64,000 nt of DNA from Brasenia schreberi (Eukaryota > Streptophyta > Magnoliopsida > Nymphaeales > Cabombaceae): the NCBI GenBank assembly GCA_036023115.1, contig JAYKKT010000049.1, positions 1,612,001 through 1,676,000 on the forward strand. The letters run 5' to 3'. The notes beneath the pieces are model-generated. The model was not told the origin of the DNA. It was given only the letters and a program-made list of their open reading frames with translations, and searched no databases. Shown here piece by piece: positions 1-11,531 of this stretch; the stretch's first letter is position 1; each line of letters opens with the position of its first letter. The position numbers and the translations under genes are program-made.

Positions 1-1240
1 CTAGTCCTATATAATAAGATTCATATTGGTTCTTTGAATATCAGAACATTGTCTGGTAAGCTAATGGAGGTATTAGATACTATGATTCGAGGAAAGATTC
101 ATATTCTATGTTTACAAGAGACAAAATGGGTTGGAGAAAAAGCAAAGGAGATAGAGGATACAAGTTTTAAATTATGGTACTCAGGTAAAGAAAAGGCTCG
201 AAACGGAGTTGGTATTATCATAAATAAAGATTTAAGTGTAGTAGACATACAACGATATGGTAACCGAATCATGATGTTGAAATTAATGTTAGGAGCAGAG
301 GTTTTGAATATAGGTTGTGCTTACGCACCCCAAGTAGGACTAGAAGATAGTATAAAGACAACTTTTTGGGAAGAGTTAGATAAGGTGATTCAAAAGATTC
401 CACAAAGGGAGATGATTTGTTTAGGAGGAGACTTAAATGGACATGTCGGTAAAGAGGCATTAGGATATCAAGGTATTCATGGAAACTTTGGTTTTGGGGA
501 TATAAATGAGGAAGGTAGGGAGATTTTAAATTTTGCTATGGCATTTGATCTCTTTATAGTCAATACAATCTTCAAAAAAACAAGATGAACATTTAATTAC
601 TTATAAGAGTGGTTTATCACAAACACAAATTGATTACTTTATTTGTAGAAAAAAAGATAAGAGCGTGTTGTAAAGATTGCAAGGTAATTCTAGGAGAAAG
701 CTTAACCACCCAAGATCAACTTTTAGTTATGGATTTAAAAGAAAAAAAATGGACAAAGAAGAAAAGAGTGCATCGAGCTATTCAGACTAAATGGTGGAAC
801 CTCAAAAGAAGGTATATTTAAACAGAAAGTTCTTCAAGGAGATGCTTGAAATTATGTTGGTACACCTTGTGATATGTGAAACAATATGGCTATACATATT
901 AGGAAAGTGGTGAAAGATGTGTTAGGTGAATCTAAGGGAGGTGTACCACCACAAAAAGAAGGTTGGTGGTTCAGTGAAATAGTGCAAAATAAAATCAAGG
1001 CAAAGAGGGCATGTTACAAATTATATTATGCTAAGAAAACTATTGAAACTTTAGAGGCTTATAAGAAAACAAAGAAGGAAGCAAAAAATGTCATCAGTGA
1101 AGCAAAAACTAAAATTTAGGAAGATTTATATAAAAAAACTCAACCCAAAAAAGGGTGAAAGAGATATTTTTAGGATTATTAGGGCTAGAGATAAAAAAAC
1201 TAAGGATCTTAATTCTATTAGATGCAACAAAGACGAGGAG

Positions 1241-2007
1241 AACTCCGCCCATGTAAGGGATCACCCTTGCATTGCCGGTCCCAAGACCGAATAAAGGCGA
1301 AGACTTGTGTTAGTCTTCTGACAGTTTTGTCGAAATTTTATACCATGGATTACATAAATTATGAGCATTACTTTGAGGCGTCCCCGCCTAGCGACGAGCT
1401 ACAAAGTTCGAATGCAGTGATAAGTAAGCAAGGGTCACTACATTTTTGTTCGAATGTAGTGAATCAATTGCAGAGAGGATTCCCACATCATGGATAGGTG
1501 TGGGTAAAGAAGTTAGTCCCGCTACATTGTCGCCCGAATGTAGTGAATAATTTACAGAGAGGATCTCCGCATTTTTAATATGGACGGATGCGGGAGGGTA
1601 AGGAAGCTAGTATTAGATAATAAGATTTGTATTGATTCTTGGAATATCAGAACATTATCCGGTAAGTTAATGGAGGTGGTAGATACTATGATTCGGAGAA
1701 AGATTTATATTATATGTTTACAAGAGACAAAGTGGGTTGGAGAAAAAGCAAAGGAGATAGAGGATAAAGGTTTTAAATTATGGTACTCACGTAAGGAAAA
1801 GCCTCGAAATAGAGTTGGTATTATCATAAATAAAGATTTAAAGGATAGTATAGTAAACATACAACGATATGTTGACCGAATCATGACATTGAAGTTAGTG
1901 TTAGGAGTAGAAGTTTTGAATATAGTTTGTGCTTACGCACCCTAAGTAGGATTAGAAGATAGTATAAAGACATCTTTTTGGGAAGAGTTAGATAAGGTGA
2001 CCGAATC
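1241..2007 (+). mobile_element. Partial RTE copy (5' end retained, 3' part missing) inside the first RTE
   Basis: Begins with the family 5' terminus aactccgcccatg, directly after host RTE sequence ending gacgaggag. It runs through the 5' hairpin/peptide repeats and the EN start (ORF 1580-1945) to about 2000. Host RTE sequence resumes at attctagtggcaaatg. Keeping the 5' end and losing the 3' end is unusual for a LINE, so a later deletion is likely. Confidence 0.8.
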
Positions 2008-2599
2008 ATTCTAGTGGCAAATGATGATATAAGAAATAGATGAAAAAATTATTTTTATAAGTTTTTTAATGAAAATAAAAATGTTACTATTAGCTTAAGA
2101 GAGTTAGCCAAATTAAAAAAGTATATAACCATAATTTCTATCGACGTATTCAAAAAAATGAAGTGAAAGAGGCTCTTAAACATATGAAGGGTGGTAAATC
2201 GGTAGGACCAAACAATATTCTTGTAGAAGTTTGGAAAATACTAGGAGAAATAGGAATCACTTGGCTCATAAGACTATTTAATGAAATATGAAAAAAACAA
2301 AAGATGCCCGAGGAATGGAGAGTGAGTACACTTATACCCATATATAAGAACAAGGGAGACATTCAGAATTGTGTGAATTACCAAGGTATCAAGTTAATGA
2401 GCCGTACTATGAATTTATGGGAAAGAATTATCGAAGGTAGGTTAAGACAAGTTTCAAGTACAACAGAGAACCAATTTGGATTCATGCCAGACGGATCTAC
2501 TGTTGAAGCGATTCACTTATTAAGACGTCTTATGTAACATTTTAGAGTAAAAAACAAAGACCTTCACATGATATTTATTGATATAGAAAAAGCTTAAGA

Positions 2600-3385
2600 T
2601 AGGGTAAGGGAGGTTCTTTGGAGAACCTTGGAAAAAAAAGGTATCCCATTAACATACATTAGCCTTATAAGAGACATGTACGATATTGCAAAAACATGTG
2701 TGAGGACTCATCAAGGAATGACTGACTTCTTTGAAGTTAATATTGGGTTACATCAAGGATCAAATTTAAGTCCATACTTATTTATAATGGTAATTGATGA
2801 GTTATCAAAATATATTCAAGATGAAGTATCTTGGTGTATGTTATTTGCAGATGACATTGTGTTAGTGGAGGAGTCTAAGGAAAAAGTACTATGGAGAGAA
2901 ATATTAGAAAGCAAAGGCCTCCGACTTAGTATAACAAAGACAAAATATATGGAATGTAAGTTTGATCATTTGATCAATTCAGATACCGAGAGAGGTTCTT
3001 TGGAGAACCTTGAAAAAAAGAGGTATCACATTGACATACATTAACCTTATAAGAGACATGTACGATGGTGCAAAAACATGTGTGAGGACTCATAAAAAAT
3101 TGACAGATTTCTTTGAAGTTAATATTGGGTTACATAAAGGATCAACTTTAAGTCCATACTTATTTATAATGGTGATTGATGAGTTAACAAAAACATATTA
3201 AAGATGAAGTACCTTGGTGTATGTTATTTGCAGATAACATTGTGTTAGTGGAGTCTAAGGAAAAAGTTAATAGAAAATTAGAACTATGGAGAGAAATATT
3301 AAAAAGCAAAGGCTTTCGACTTAATAGAACAAAGATAGAATATATAGAATGTAAGTTTGATCATTTGGTTACTTCAGATGACATA
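2600..3385 (+). repeat. Tandem duplication of an RT segment (about 385 bp) within the RTE copy
   Basis: The segment from ggttctttggagaacc through the FADD motif to tttgatcattt occurs at about 2611-2983 and again at about 2993-3385. Both encode the [24 protein letters not shown] and LFAD blocks. Confidence 0.88.
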
Positions 3386-3969
3386 GAAATTAAAATTGGG
3401 ACACAATGCATCCCCCAATACCTAGGGTCAATTTTTAAGAGTGATGAAAGAATTGATGGATATGTTCCGCATAAAAATATTCTGCTTGGTTAAAATGGAG
3501 AGGAGCATCATGTATTCTTTATGATAAGAAGATACCATTAAAGTTAAAAGGTAAATATTATAGAGCAATAATTAGACCTGCTATGTTTTATGGTTCTGAG
3601 TGTTGGGCAATTAATCATGAACACATACAAAAGATGTCTATGACAGAAATGAAGATGGATGAATGGTCATACAAGAAAAGACCATATACATAATGTGGTT
3701 ATTAGAAACAAATTAAGAGTGATACCAATAGAGGATAAAATGAGAGAATATCGTTTAAGATGGTTTGGACATATAGAAAGAAGATTAAAAGAAGAACCTT
3801 TAAGAAGGTATGAAAAACTAAATTTTAAAAGTATTAAAAGAGGTAGAGAACGACCACAAAAGTGTTGGAAAGAAGCAATAAAGAATGATCTAACTTATTG
3901 TGAGTTAACTGCTACCATGGCACATGATAGGGCTATGTGGAAACAAAGAATCCATGTAGCCGACCCAAT

Positions 3970-4344
3970 CTAGTATGGGAAAAGGCTTAGTTGTTGTTGT
4001 AAAGCCTTTTTAAGATACACCATATATTGATTCTGGCCATAATCAATTCGAGGTGGTAAAGTCATATAGATCTCTTCATAGAAGTTGTCTTGAAGAAAAG
4101 CATTTTTAACATCTAATTGCCACATATTCGATGCTCTGTTTGTCGTCAAACTCATAATAAGACGAATAGTAGTTAGTTTTGCCACTTGTGCAAAAGTTTC
4201 ATTGTAGTATATTTCATAAGATTGATTATATTCTTTTGCCATCAAACATGCGTTATATCTTTCAATTCTCCCATCCACCCGATATTTTATGGTATACACC
4301 CATTTACATCTCATTGGTTTTCTGTTGGGTGATAGTGTCACCAA
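3970..4344 (-). pseudogene. copia-D reverse transcriptase, N-terminal part
   Basis: Reads MRCKWVYTIKYRVDGRIERY, AKLTTIRLIMSL and [10 protein letters not shown], the first copia RT blocks. It is cut at about 4001 by the RTE (TTG)n tail; the last residues are read from RTE sequence. Confidence 0.85.
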
Positions 4345-5155
4345 TTCTCATGTACCATTTTTTTTAAGAGTAGTTAATTCTTCTTTCATGGTTGCCCTCC
4401 ATTTTGGATCAATATTGCTTCTTCTCCACTTTCAAGTATAGATTCAACACTAGCATTTAATATGAACCTTCTGTAATTCTCAAACATACCTTCAAATGAG
4501 ACATACTCTAGCTCCTCTATAGATGGATCTGAAGGTGGATTGGAGCATTGAGACATGGTTGTTTGTTCAAGAAAATAAAATATATTTCTGGTACCATAAT
4601 GATAAACCTTCTAATCACTCTTCCCTTGAGAAGTCAATTTTACTTCAACTTTAATTCCTTAGGTATCACTTTCTTAGTCTTCTTCAATATAACGTAGAAC
4701 AATAGGCAACACTCCTCGTTCCTCAATAGTAACAGATTTAAATTGCGTTTCTTCATCATTATCATAATATGATTGGGACTGAGACATCAAGTGAAACATG
4801 CATTTTCTGAGTTTTGGGGTCATAACATTTATACCTTTTTTGAGACGGAGAGTAACCAATAAAATACACTTGATAGCACGGGGATCAAGTTTATCTCTAT
4901 TATGAATATGAATGCGAACATAAGAGATATAACCAAATACACGAGGTGTTACAAAAAATATTCTTTAGCCACATAAAAGTATTTGAAAGGGAGACTTCTC
5001 ATTTAGTAATCTACTAGGTATATGATTTATTAAGAATACAGATGTTAGGACACCTTCTCCTAAAAAGATTTAGGAGTATTTGCTCCAATGAGCAATCCTC
5101 GATCAATCTTTAGAATATGTATTTATTTTCTTAGATATCCCATTTTGTTGAGAAG

Positions 5156-5655
5156 CATTAGGTATTCTTTGTGATAAGAAGATACCATTAAAGTTAAAGG
5201 TAAATATTATACAACAACAATTACACCTGTCATGTTTTATGGTTCTTAGCGTTGGGCAGTTAATCATCAACATGTACAAATGATGTTTGTGATAAAAATG
5301 AAGATGTTGAGATGGATGAGTGGTCATATAAAAATAAACCGTATACATAATGAGGTTATTAGAAACAAATTAGGAGTGACACCAATAGAGGATAAAATGA
5401 GAGAATATAGTTTAAGATGGTTGGGACATGAAAGAAGTTCAAAAGAAACATGTAAGAAGGTATGAAAAACTAGATTTTGAAAGTATTAAAAGAGGTAGAA
5501 GACAACCACAAAAGTGTTGGAAAGAAACAATAAAGAATGATCTAGCTTATTGTGAGTTAACAGCTAACATGACACATGATAGGGCTATGTAAAAACAAAA
5601 AATCCATATTGTTGACCCCGTCTAGTATGGGAAAATGCTTAGTTGTTGTTGTATA
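5156..5655 (+). mobile_element. 5'-truncated RTE copy in copia-D integrase
   Basis: About 500 bp: only the C-terminal part after RT plus the tail gtctagtatgggaaaatgc and (TTG)n. Flanked by a near-perfect target duplication: attttgttgagaag at 5142-5155 and attttgttgaggag at 5660-5673. These are both copies of the copia QQN codons. Confidence 0.9.
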
Positions 5656-6158
5656 CTCTATTTTGTTGAGGAGTGTATGGGCATGTGATTTGATGCATAA
5701 TGTTATAGTATTGTAGATAACTACTAAAAGTCTGAGATAGATTTTCCCCACTATTATCGGAGTGGAGTTTTTTAATATTTGCATTGAATTGAGTCTTAAC
5801 AAATTTATGGAAGAAAAGAAATATGTGTGATACCTCATTCTTAGATTTCAACAAATATACGAAGGTAAAATGAGTGCAATCATCAATAAATGACACAAAA
5901 GTATTGATGTCTAGTAAATGATTGACAAGGACTTAGACCCCATACATCAGAATGGACTAACTCAAATGGAATAGAAGATTTCTGTTCACTTATTGGAAAT
6001 GAAGCACGAAGATATTTTGCCTTTTGGCATACATCATATTCAACAAAAATAGAAGGTAAAATATTAAATGTCTGACAGAAAACCCCTTTAAGTTTTGAAG
6101 GTGGGAGGTGTCCCAATCGCAAATGCCATAATCGGAGTGCCTCTTCTTTATTACCCAA
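5639..6158 (-). pseudogene. copia-D integrase fragments
   Basis: 5883-6158 holds the zinc-binding region LWHLRLGHLPPSK...CQKAKYLRASFP and FELVHSDVWG. 5639-5896 holds FIDDCTHFTFVYLLKSKNEV and the catalytic-core end TPQQNR. The two overlap in different frames, so a frameshift separates them. Confidence 0.85.
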
Positions 6159-6619
6159 GACTAATTAAGCTGTATGAGGTTGTATATACATATCTGACTC
6201 TTTGAGTATATAAAGTATCATTTCTAAACTACCATACCCAAAGATACTTCCCGTTTTCAAATCCTGAAATACATATCGAAATGAAGAAAATATTACTCTA
6301 CAATTCATAGTGTTGATAAGTGTACCTACAAATAATAATTTAATAGAAAAACTAGAAAATTAAAATATAAAATAAAGAACCCCCAAGGATGTCATAATAC
6401 TCCCTTTTCCAACCATAGATGCATAAGATCCATCGTACTTGACTATGATTTTGAATATTTTGATAATCAAACAAGCACTCCTTCCGCCAATCATACGATG
6501 TGTAGCTCCTGAATCAATAACCCAATAATCACATAATAGAGAGATACCTTTACCATGTGCCATGGTAGTTGATGATCCTGAGGATGAAGCTTGTTCACCA
6601 AGTCTTGCTTCAAAGTTTG

Positions 6620-7027
6620 TCATTCTTTCAAAAGTTGATTCATAGTATCTGTATTTTCAACTTCACTTCTAGTTATTGTTTCACTCACTTGGAATGTTTT
6701 ATTCTTAATAAATGAATGCTTACCGATTAAATCCCAAAATTGTTCTCTAGTGTGTTTGGTCTTACCACAATAAGAGCAATGTAATTTATCCTTATCAACA
6801 TATGTCATAGTTTCACAGCCTCTAAGTCTGAAAGAAGAACCACGTTCACAATTAAAGGAAGAAGAAGGTGGACCAGTAGGAACTTGTCCTCTTCCAATAA
6901 GTGTTGAGTGTGGTGGATTTGTAATAGTTAAGCTTCCCTTTTTTATCACCCTCCGATCTTCTTCTTGAATGAAAAGAGAATAGACAGTTCTCAAAGATAG
7001 TAACTCTTCTCTACTAAGTACACTCAT
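6620..7027 (-). pseudogene. copia-D gag fragment with zinc knuckle
   Basis: 135-residue open stretch. The block LSREELLSLRTVYSLFIQEE matches the plant copia gag region just before the nucleic-acid-binding part. The knuckle reads CSYCGKTKHTREQF, so the last Cys of CX2CX4HX4C is Phe. Protease follows at 6360-6623 in another frame. Confidence 0.8.
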
Positions 7028-7879
7028 CTTTATTGATTCAAAATCTTATGATATACCCCACAATAAGTCAAACATATGTCTTTCCTGTACTTCTACAATC
7101 TTCCATTTAGCGCATGTCTTACTCTAATTCTTCTCATAGGACATATAATTCATTATCATATTTTCTCATAATTTATTATAATATTTACTCACACTACGAT
7201 CTCCTTGTCCACACTTTCTAATTCTATCTAAAATTTCATATTTTTCGTAATATTTTTCTCCTAAAGTATGCATCTTCAATATCTTTCTAAATTGTATGAA
7301 CATAATCTAAACGTATAAATGAGTGACTAATAAAAGGAATCATATATTGAGGAATCCAAGAAGATACCAATGCATTTTTTCTGTACTATTTGGGTAAAGT
7401 AGGAGATGTCTCGGCAAGTCTAGGTCATTCACCAGTCACATATTCATAATTTTCACAGCCTTCTAACACCAGTTCACATATCTATCCCATAGTTTATAGT
7501 TTGTTATACCAAATCGAATATTTGAAGATTTTCAATCTTCTCTTACTTTTTCCCAAAAATATACACTTTTCTTCATGATCAATTGGTTGTTGCTTATGAT
7601 GATTTCAATACACAAATAAGGATTCTCTCCCACGGAGCAAAGATCTTGATTAATTTTTTTTATAAGGACAACCTTGAGATATGTGCATAATTACCTCAGG
7701 TTGCGTGTATTCCTACTGATTTTAGTCACTAAATTTGTGATTCTCCTCTTCGGAATCAATATTTTAAGATTCGACAAAAATTAGGATTACACCAGGATGC
7801 ATGTAGGATGGCCTCGAGATGTGTGCCCTTTTTTTTTTTTAAACTTATAGTAAAACACCACAAAGATCTAATATCATAT
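7028..7879. other. copia-D leader/gag-start region, no clear ORF
   Basis: AT-rich stretch between the gag fragment and the 5' LTR. Short antisense gag-like remnants may be present near 7040-7380, but no frame is convincing. A T10 run lies near 7830. Confidence 0.5.
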
Positions 7880-8147
7880 TGAAATCAATTTTATTCACAC
7901 ATAGAAGTAATAAAAAACAAGAAAATACATCTTTTATCTTAGAACCACAAATACAACCACACATTGTATATGACAACCTTCCTTCTTGTTGTTGCTTTTT
8001 TCACCCACTAAACCCTAACTAAAACTATATACTTATAAACCTCTTATAACTTAAAGGACTAATATGCCCTTACTTAACTATAGTTAATAACTCGACCAAA
8101 AATTAAAGGGAATAGATCTAACATCAAGGATCTGATATTACTCAACA
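7880..8147 (-). repeat. 5' LTR of copia-D
   Basis: On the minus strand it begins TGTTGAGTAATATCAG and ends ATTGATTTCA. It is followed inward by ATATGATATTAGATC, a mutated form of the initiator-Met tRNA primer site. The partner LTR is not in the window, so the edges rest on TG...CA and the primer site. Confidence 0.65.
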
Positions 8148-11100
8148 TCTTATATGTCCTTTGAAGAAACCAAATAATCAAACTTACATTTTATATATTT
8201 TGTCTTTGTTATAGTAAGTTCGAAGCCTTTTATTTTCTAATATTTTCTCTCCATAATTCCAATTTCCTACTAACTTTTTACTTATACTCATCCACTAACA
8301 CAATGTCATCTCCAAATAACATACACTAAGGTACTTCATCTTGAATATGTTTTGTTAACTCATCAATGACCAATATAAATAAATATGGATTGAAAATTTA
8401 TCCATGATATAACCCAATATTAAGTCATTCCTTCGTCATTCCTCACATAAGTTTTTGCACCATCATAAATATCTCTTATAAGATTAATGTATATTAACGG
8501 GATACCTCTCTTTTTCATAGTTCTCCAAAATAGATTTCTTGGCATCCTATCGTAAGCTTTTTCTATTTCAATAAATATCATGTATAGGTTCTTTTTTGCT
8601 CTAAAATATTCCATAAGACGTCTCAATAGGTGAATCACTTTAATAGTAGATCTGTCAAGCAAGAATTGAAATTGGTTTTCTATTTTACTCGATACTTATG
8701 TTAACCTATGTTCGATAATTCTTTTCTATAATTTCATAGTGTGGCTCATTACTTGATACCTCGATAATTCGAATAATTATGAATGTCTCTTATTCTAATA
8801 TATGGGTATAAGTGTACTTGCTCTCTATTCCTCCAACAGTTTTTGAGTTCTCCATATTTCATTAAATAGTCTTGTGAGCAAAGTGAGCCCCATCTCTTCT
8901 ACGGTTTTCCATACTTCTATAAGAATATTGTTTGGTCTTAAAGATTTACCAACCTTCATATATTTAAGAGCCTTTTTTGACTTAATTCTTTTAAATATGT
9001 CGATAGAAATTACGGTTTATATACTTTTTTGATTTGGCGAATTCTCCTAGTCTAATACTAGCATTTGTATTTTCGTTAAAAGACTTAAAAATAATTTTTT
9101 CATATCATCGTTCGCAACTAGAATCTTCTTGTCTCATCTTTGATGCATCTAAGAGAAGTAAGATCCATAGTTTTCTAATCTCTATCCTTAGCTATCCTAA
9201 AAATGTACCTTCTTTTGAGTTAAGCTTTTTATATAAATCCTCCCAAATTTTGACTTATGCTTCAGTAACAAACTTTTTAATTTTTTTTTGCTTTCTTATA
9301 AGCCTCCAAGTTTCATTAGTATTCTTTGCATAATGCAATTTGTAACATGCCTTCTTTGTCTTGATTTTATCTTACACCACTTCACTCTACCACCAAACTT
9401 TTTTATACCAATACGCCTCCTTTAGATTCACCTAAGACATCTTTTGTCACTTCCCTAATATGTATAGCTATATTGTTTCACATATGAGAAGATGTACCTA
9501 TATAATTCCAAGACTCTCCTTCAATAACCTTTTGTTTAAATAACTCTTCTTTCTGATATTTGAGGTTTCACCATCTAGTCTGAATATATCTATGCACTCT
9601 ATTCTTCTTTGTCTACTTTTTTATCTATAAATTCATTACTAAAGTCAATGTTGAGTAGTTAAACTTTCTCCTACAATTACTTTGCAATTTTTACAACATG
9701 ATCTATCTTTTTTTCCTGCAAACAAAATAATCAATTTAAGAGAAGTACACTTATACCCATATATAAGAACAAGGGAGACATTCAAAATTGTGTGAATTAT
9801 CGAGGTATCAAGTTAATGAGCCATACTATGAAATTGTGGGAAAAGAATTATCAAACGTAGGTTAAGACAAGTATCAAGTACAACAGAAAACCAATCTGGA
9901 TTCATGCCAGGCAGATCTACTGATGAAGCGATTCACCTTTTGAGACGTCTTATTAAATATTTTAGACAAAAAAACAAAGATCTTCACATGATATTTATTG
10001 ATCTAGAAAAAGCTTATAATAGAGTACCAAGGGAGGTTCTTTGGAAAACTTTGAAAAAAAGAGGTATCCCATTGACATACATTAACCTTATAAGAGACAT
10101 GTATGATGATGAAAAAACATGTGTGAGCACTCATGAAGGAATGACATACTTTTTTGAAGTTAATATTGGGTTACATCAAGGATCAACTTTAAATCCATAC
10201 TTATTTATAATGGTGATTGATGAGTTAACAAAACATATTAAGATGAAGTACCTTGGTGTATGTTATTTGCAGATGACATTGTATTAGTGGAGGAGTTTAA
10301 GGAAAATGTAAATAGAAAATTGGAACTATGGAGGGAAATATTAGAAAGCAAAGGCCTCCGACTTAGTAGAACAAAGACAGAATATATGGAATGTAAGTTT
10401 GATCATTTGGTTACCTCAGAGGACATAAAAATTAAAATTGGCACACATTGCATCCCCTAAAAGAAAAGTTTTAAATACCTAGGGTCAATTTTTCAGAGTA
10501 ATGGAAGAATTGATGGAGATGTTACGCATATAATTAATGCTGGTTGGTTAAAATGGAGCGGAGCATCAGGTATTCTTTGTGATAAGAAGATACCATTAAA
10601 GTTAAAATGGTAAATATTATAGAGCAGCAATTAGGCCTGCCATGTTTTATGGTTATGAGTGTTGGGCAGTTAATCATCAACATGTACAAAAGCTGACAGA
10701 AATAAAGATGTTGAGATGGATGAGTGGTCATACAAGAAAAGACCGTATACATAATGAGGTTATTAGAAACAAATTAAGAGTGACACCAATAGAGGATAAA
10801 ATGAGAGAATATCGTTTAAGATGGTTTGGACATATAGAAAGAAGATCAAAAGAAGAACCTTTAAGAAGGTATGAAAAACTAAATTTGGAAAGTATTAAAA
10901 GAGCTAAAGGACGACCACAAAAGTATTGGAAAGAAACAATAAAGAATGATCTAACTTATTGTGAGTTAACTGATAACATGGCACACGATAGGGATCTGTG
11001 GAAACAAAGAATCCATGTAGCCGACCCCGTCTAGTATGGGAAAAGGCTTAGTTGTTGTTGTTGTAAGCAAAATAATCAATTTGTATTTGTGACAAGCCAT

Positions 11101-11317
11101 TCTTACAAGTAATTAGATGTTCATCTCGTTTTTTAAGATTGTATTGGTTATAAAGAGATCATATGTCATAGTAAAATTTAAATCACCCCAAACAAATCAT
11201 CTCTTTTGTGGAATTTATTGAATTACCTTATCTAACTTCTCCCAAAATGCCTTATTTCATTTATTTAACTCCTCCTAAAGTGCCTTCCTTATACTATCTT
11301 CTAGTCCTACTTACACT
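8148..11317 (-). mobile_element. Antisense RTE relic, split by a younger RTE
   Basis: Degenerate RT reads at 8151-8700, including the ORF 8420-8662 with LLRRLMEYF, MIFIEIEKAYDR and LIYINLIRDIYDGAK. The linker between EN and RT runs to 9737, and EN remnants continue at 11068-11317. Its 3' half is missing where copia-D begins at 8147. Stops throughout. Confidence 0.85.
9738..11067 (+). mobile_element. 5'-truncated RTE copy (RT to tail)
   Basis: ORFs 9904-10287 ([32 protein letters not shown]), 10260-10460 ([11 protein letters not shown]) and 10642-11034 (RMLRWM-type C-terminal region). Ends (TTG)n. Target duplication caaaataatcaattt at 9723-9737 and 11068-11082, inside the antisense RTE. Breaks between the ORFs make it non-coding. 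Confidence 0.93.
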
Positions 11318-11366
11318 GGACCTTTATAATAGGAGAAATGTATCATAACAAAAGGAAACCACTTAC
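11318..11366 (-). other. Start of CLPX intron 14 or 3' flank
   Basis: 49 bp of single-copy DNA between exon 14 and the RTE relic. It contains the in-frame TGA (11343-11345) that would end a read-through product. Confidence 0.5.
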
Positions 11367-11531
11367 ATCGAAGCTCCTTCCTTTCTGTTTCTGTTGGGCG
11401 AGGTAGCACCCTAATGCACCATCTCCATGCAAAACTTTTGCACCAATGCCTGGAGAATGTAGCGATCCAACAGCTTCATCATCAACAACCACTGCATCAA
11501 CTCTGTCCTTTCCAGTTTTGACATCTGGGGT
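11367..11531 (-). CDS. CLPX: CLPX exon 14: last exon visible
   Basis: 165 nt (55 codons), acceptor TTCAG|ACCCCA. Encodes [20 protein letters not shown], then a variable tail with [12 protein letters not shown]. It ends SFD|GTAAGT, a consensus donor on a codon boundary, which implies a further exon. Read-through adds seven codons to a TGA at 11343-11345. The usual plant CLPX C-terminal tail was not found further left. Confidence 0.85.

Larger units (their letters stand above)
1..4000 (+). mobile_element. RTE-clade LINE, decayed, with an internal nested copy and a tandem RT duplication
   Basis: Starts inside the element just upstream of the endonuclease (EN). EN at 34-588 has the LCLQETKW and GGDLNGHVG motifs. 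Linker and reverse transcriptase (RT) pieces follow at 609-1240 and 2008-3973, with [10 protein letters not shown] at about 2847. The C-terminal [11 protein letters not shown] region is at 3745-3790. The 3' end is the family tail, ADPI stop then tatgggaaaaggcttag and (TTG)n, ending near 4000 and joining antisense copia-D. Many stops and frameshifts make it a pseudogene. A second RTE piece interrupts it at 1241-2007. Confidence 0.9.
4001..8147 (-). mobile_element. Ty1/copia retrotransposon copia-D (antisense, 3' part outside the window)
   Basis: Reads right to left: 5' LTR 7880-8147, untranslated leader, gag 6620-7027, protease 6360-6623, integrase 5639-6158, integrase C-terminal segment about 4700-5000, RT N-terminal half 3970-4344. 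It stops at 4000 where an RTE has inserted, so RNase H and the 3' LTR would be left of the window. Frames are broken, though the protease still reads VIDSGATH. The element appears to have landed in an older antisense RTE, which resumes at 8148. Confidence 0.88.
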
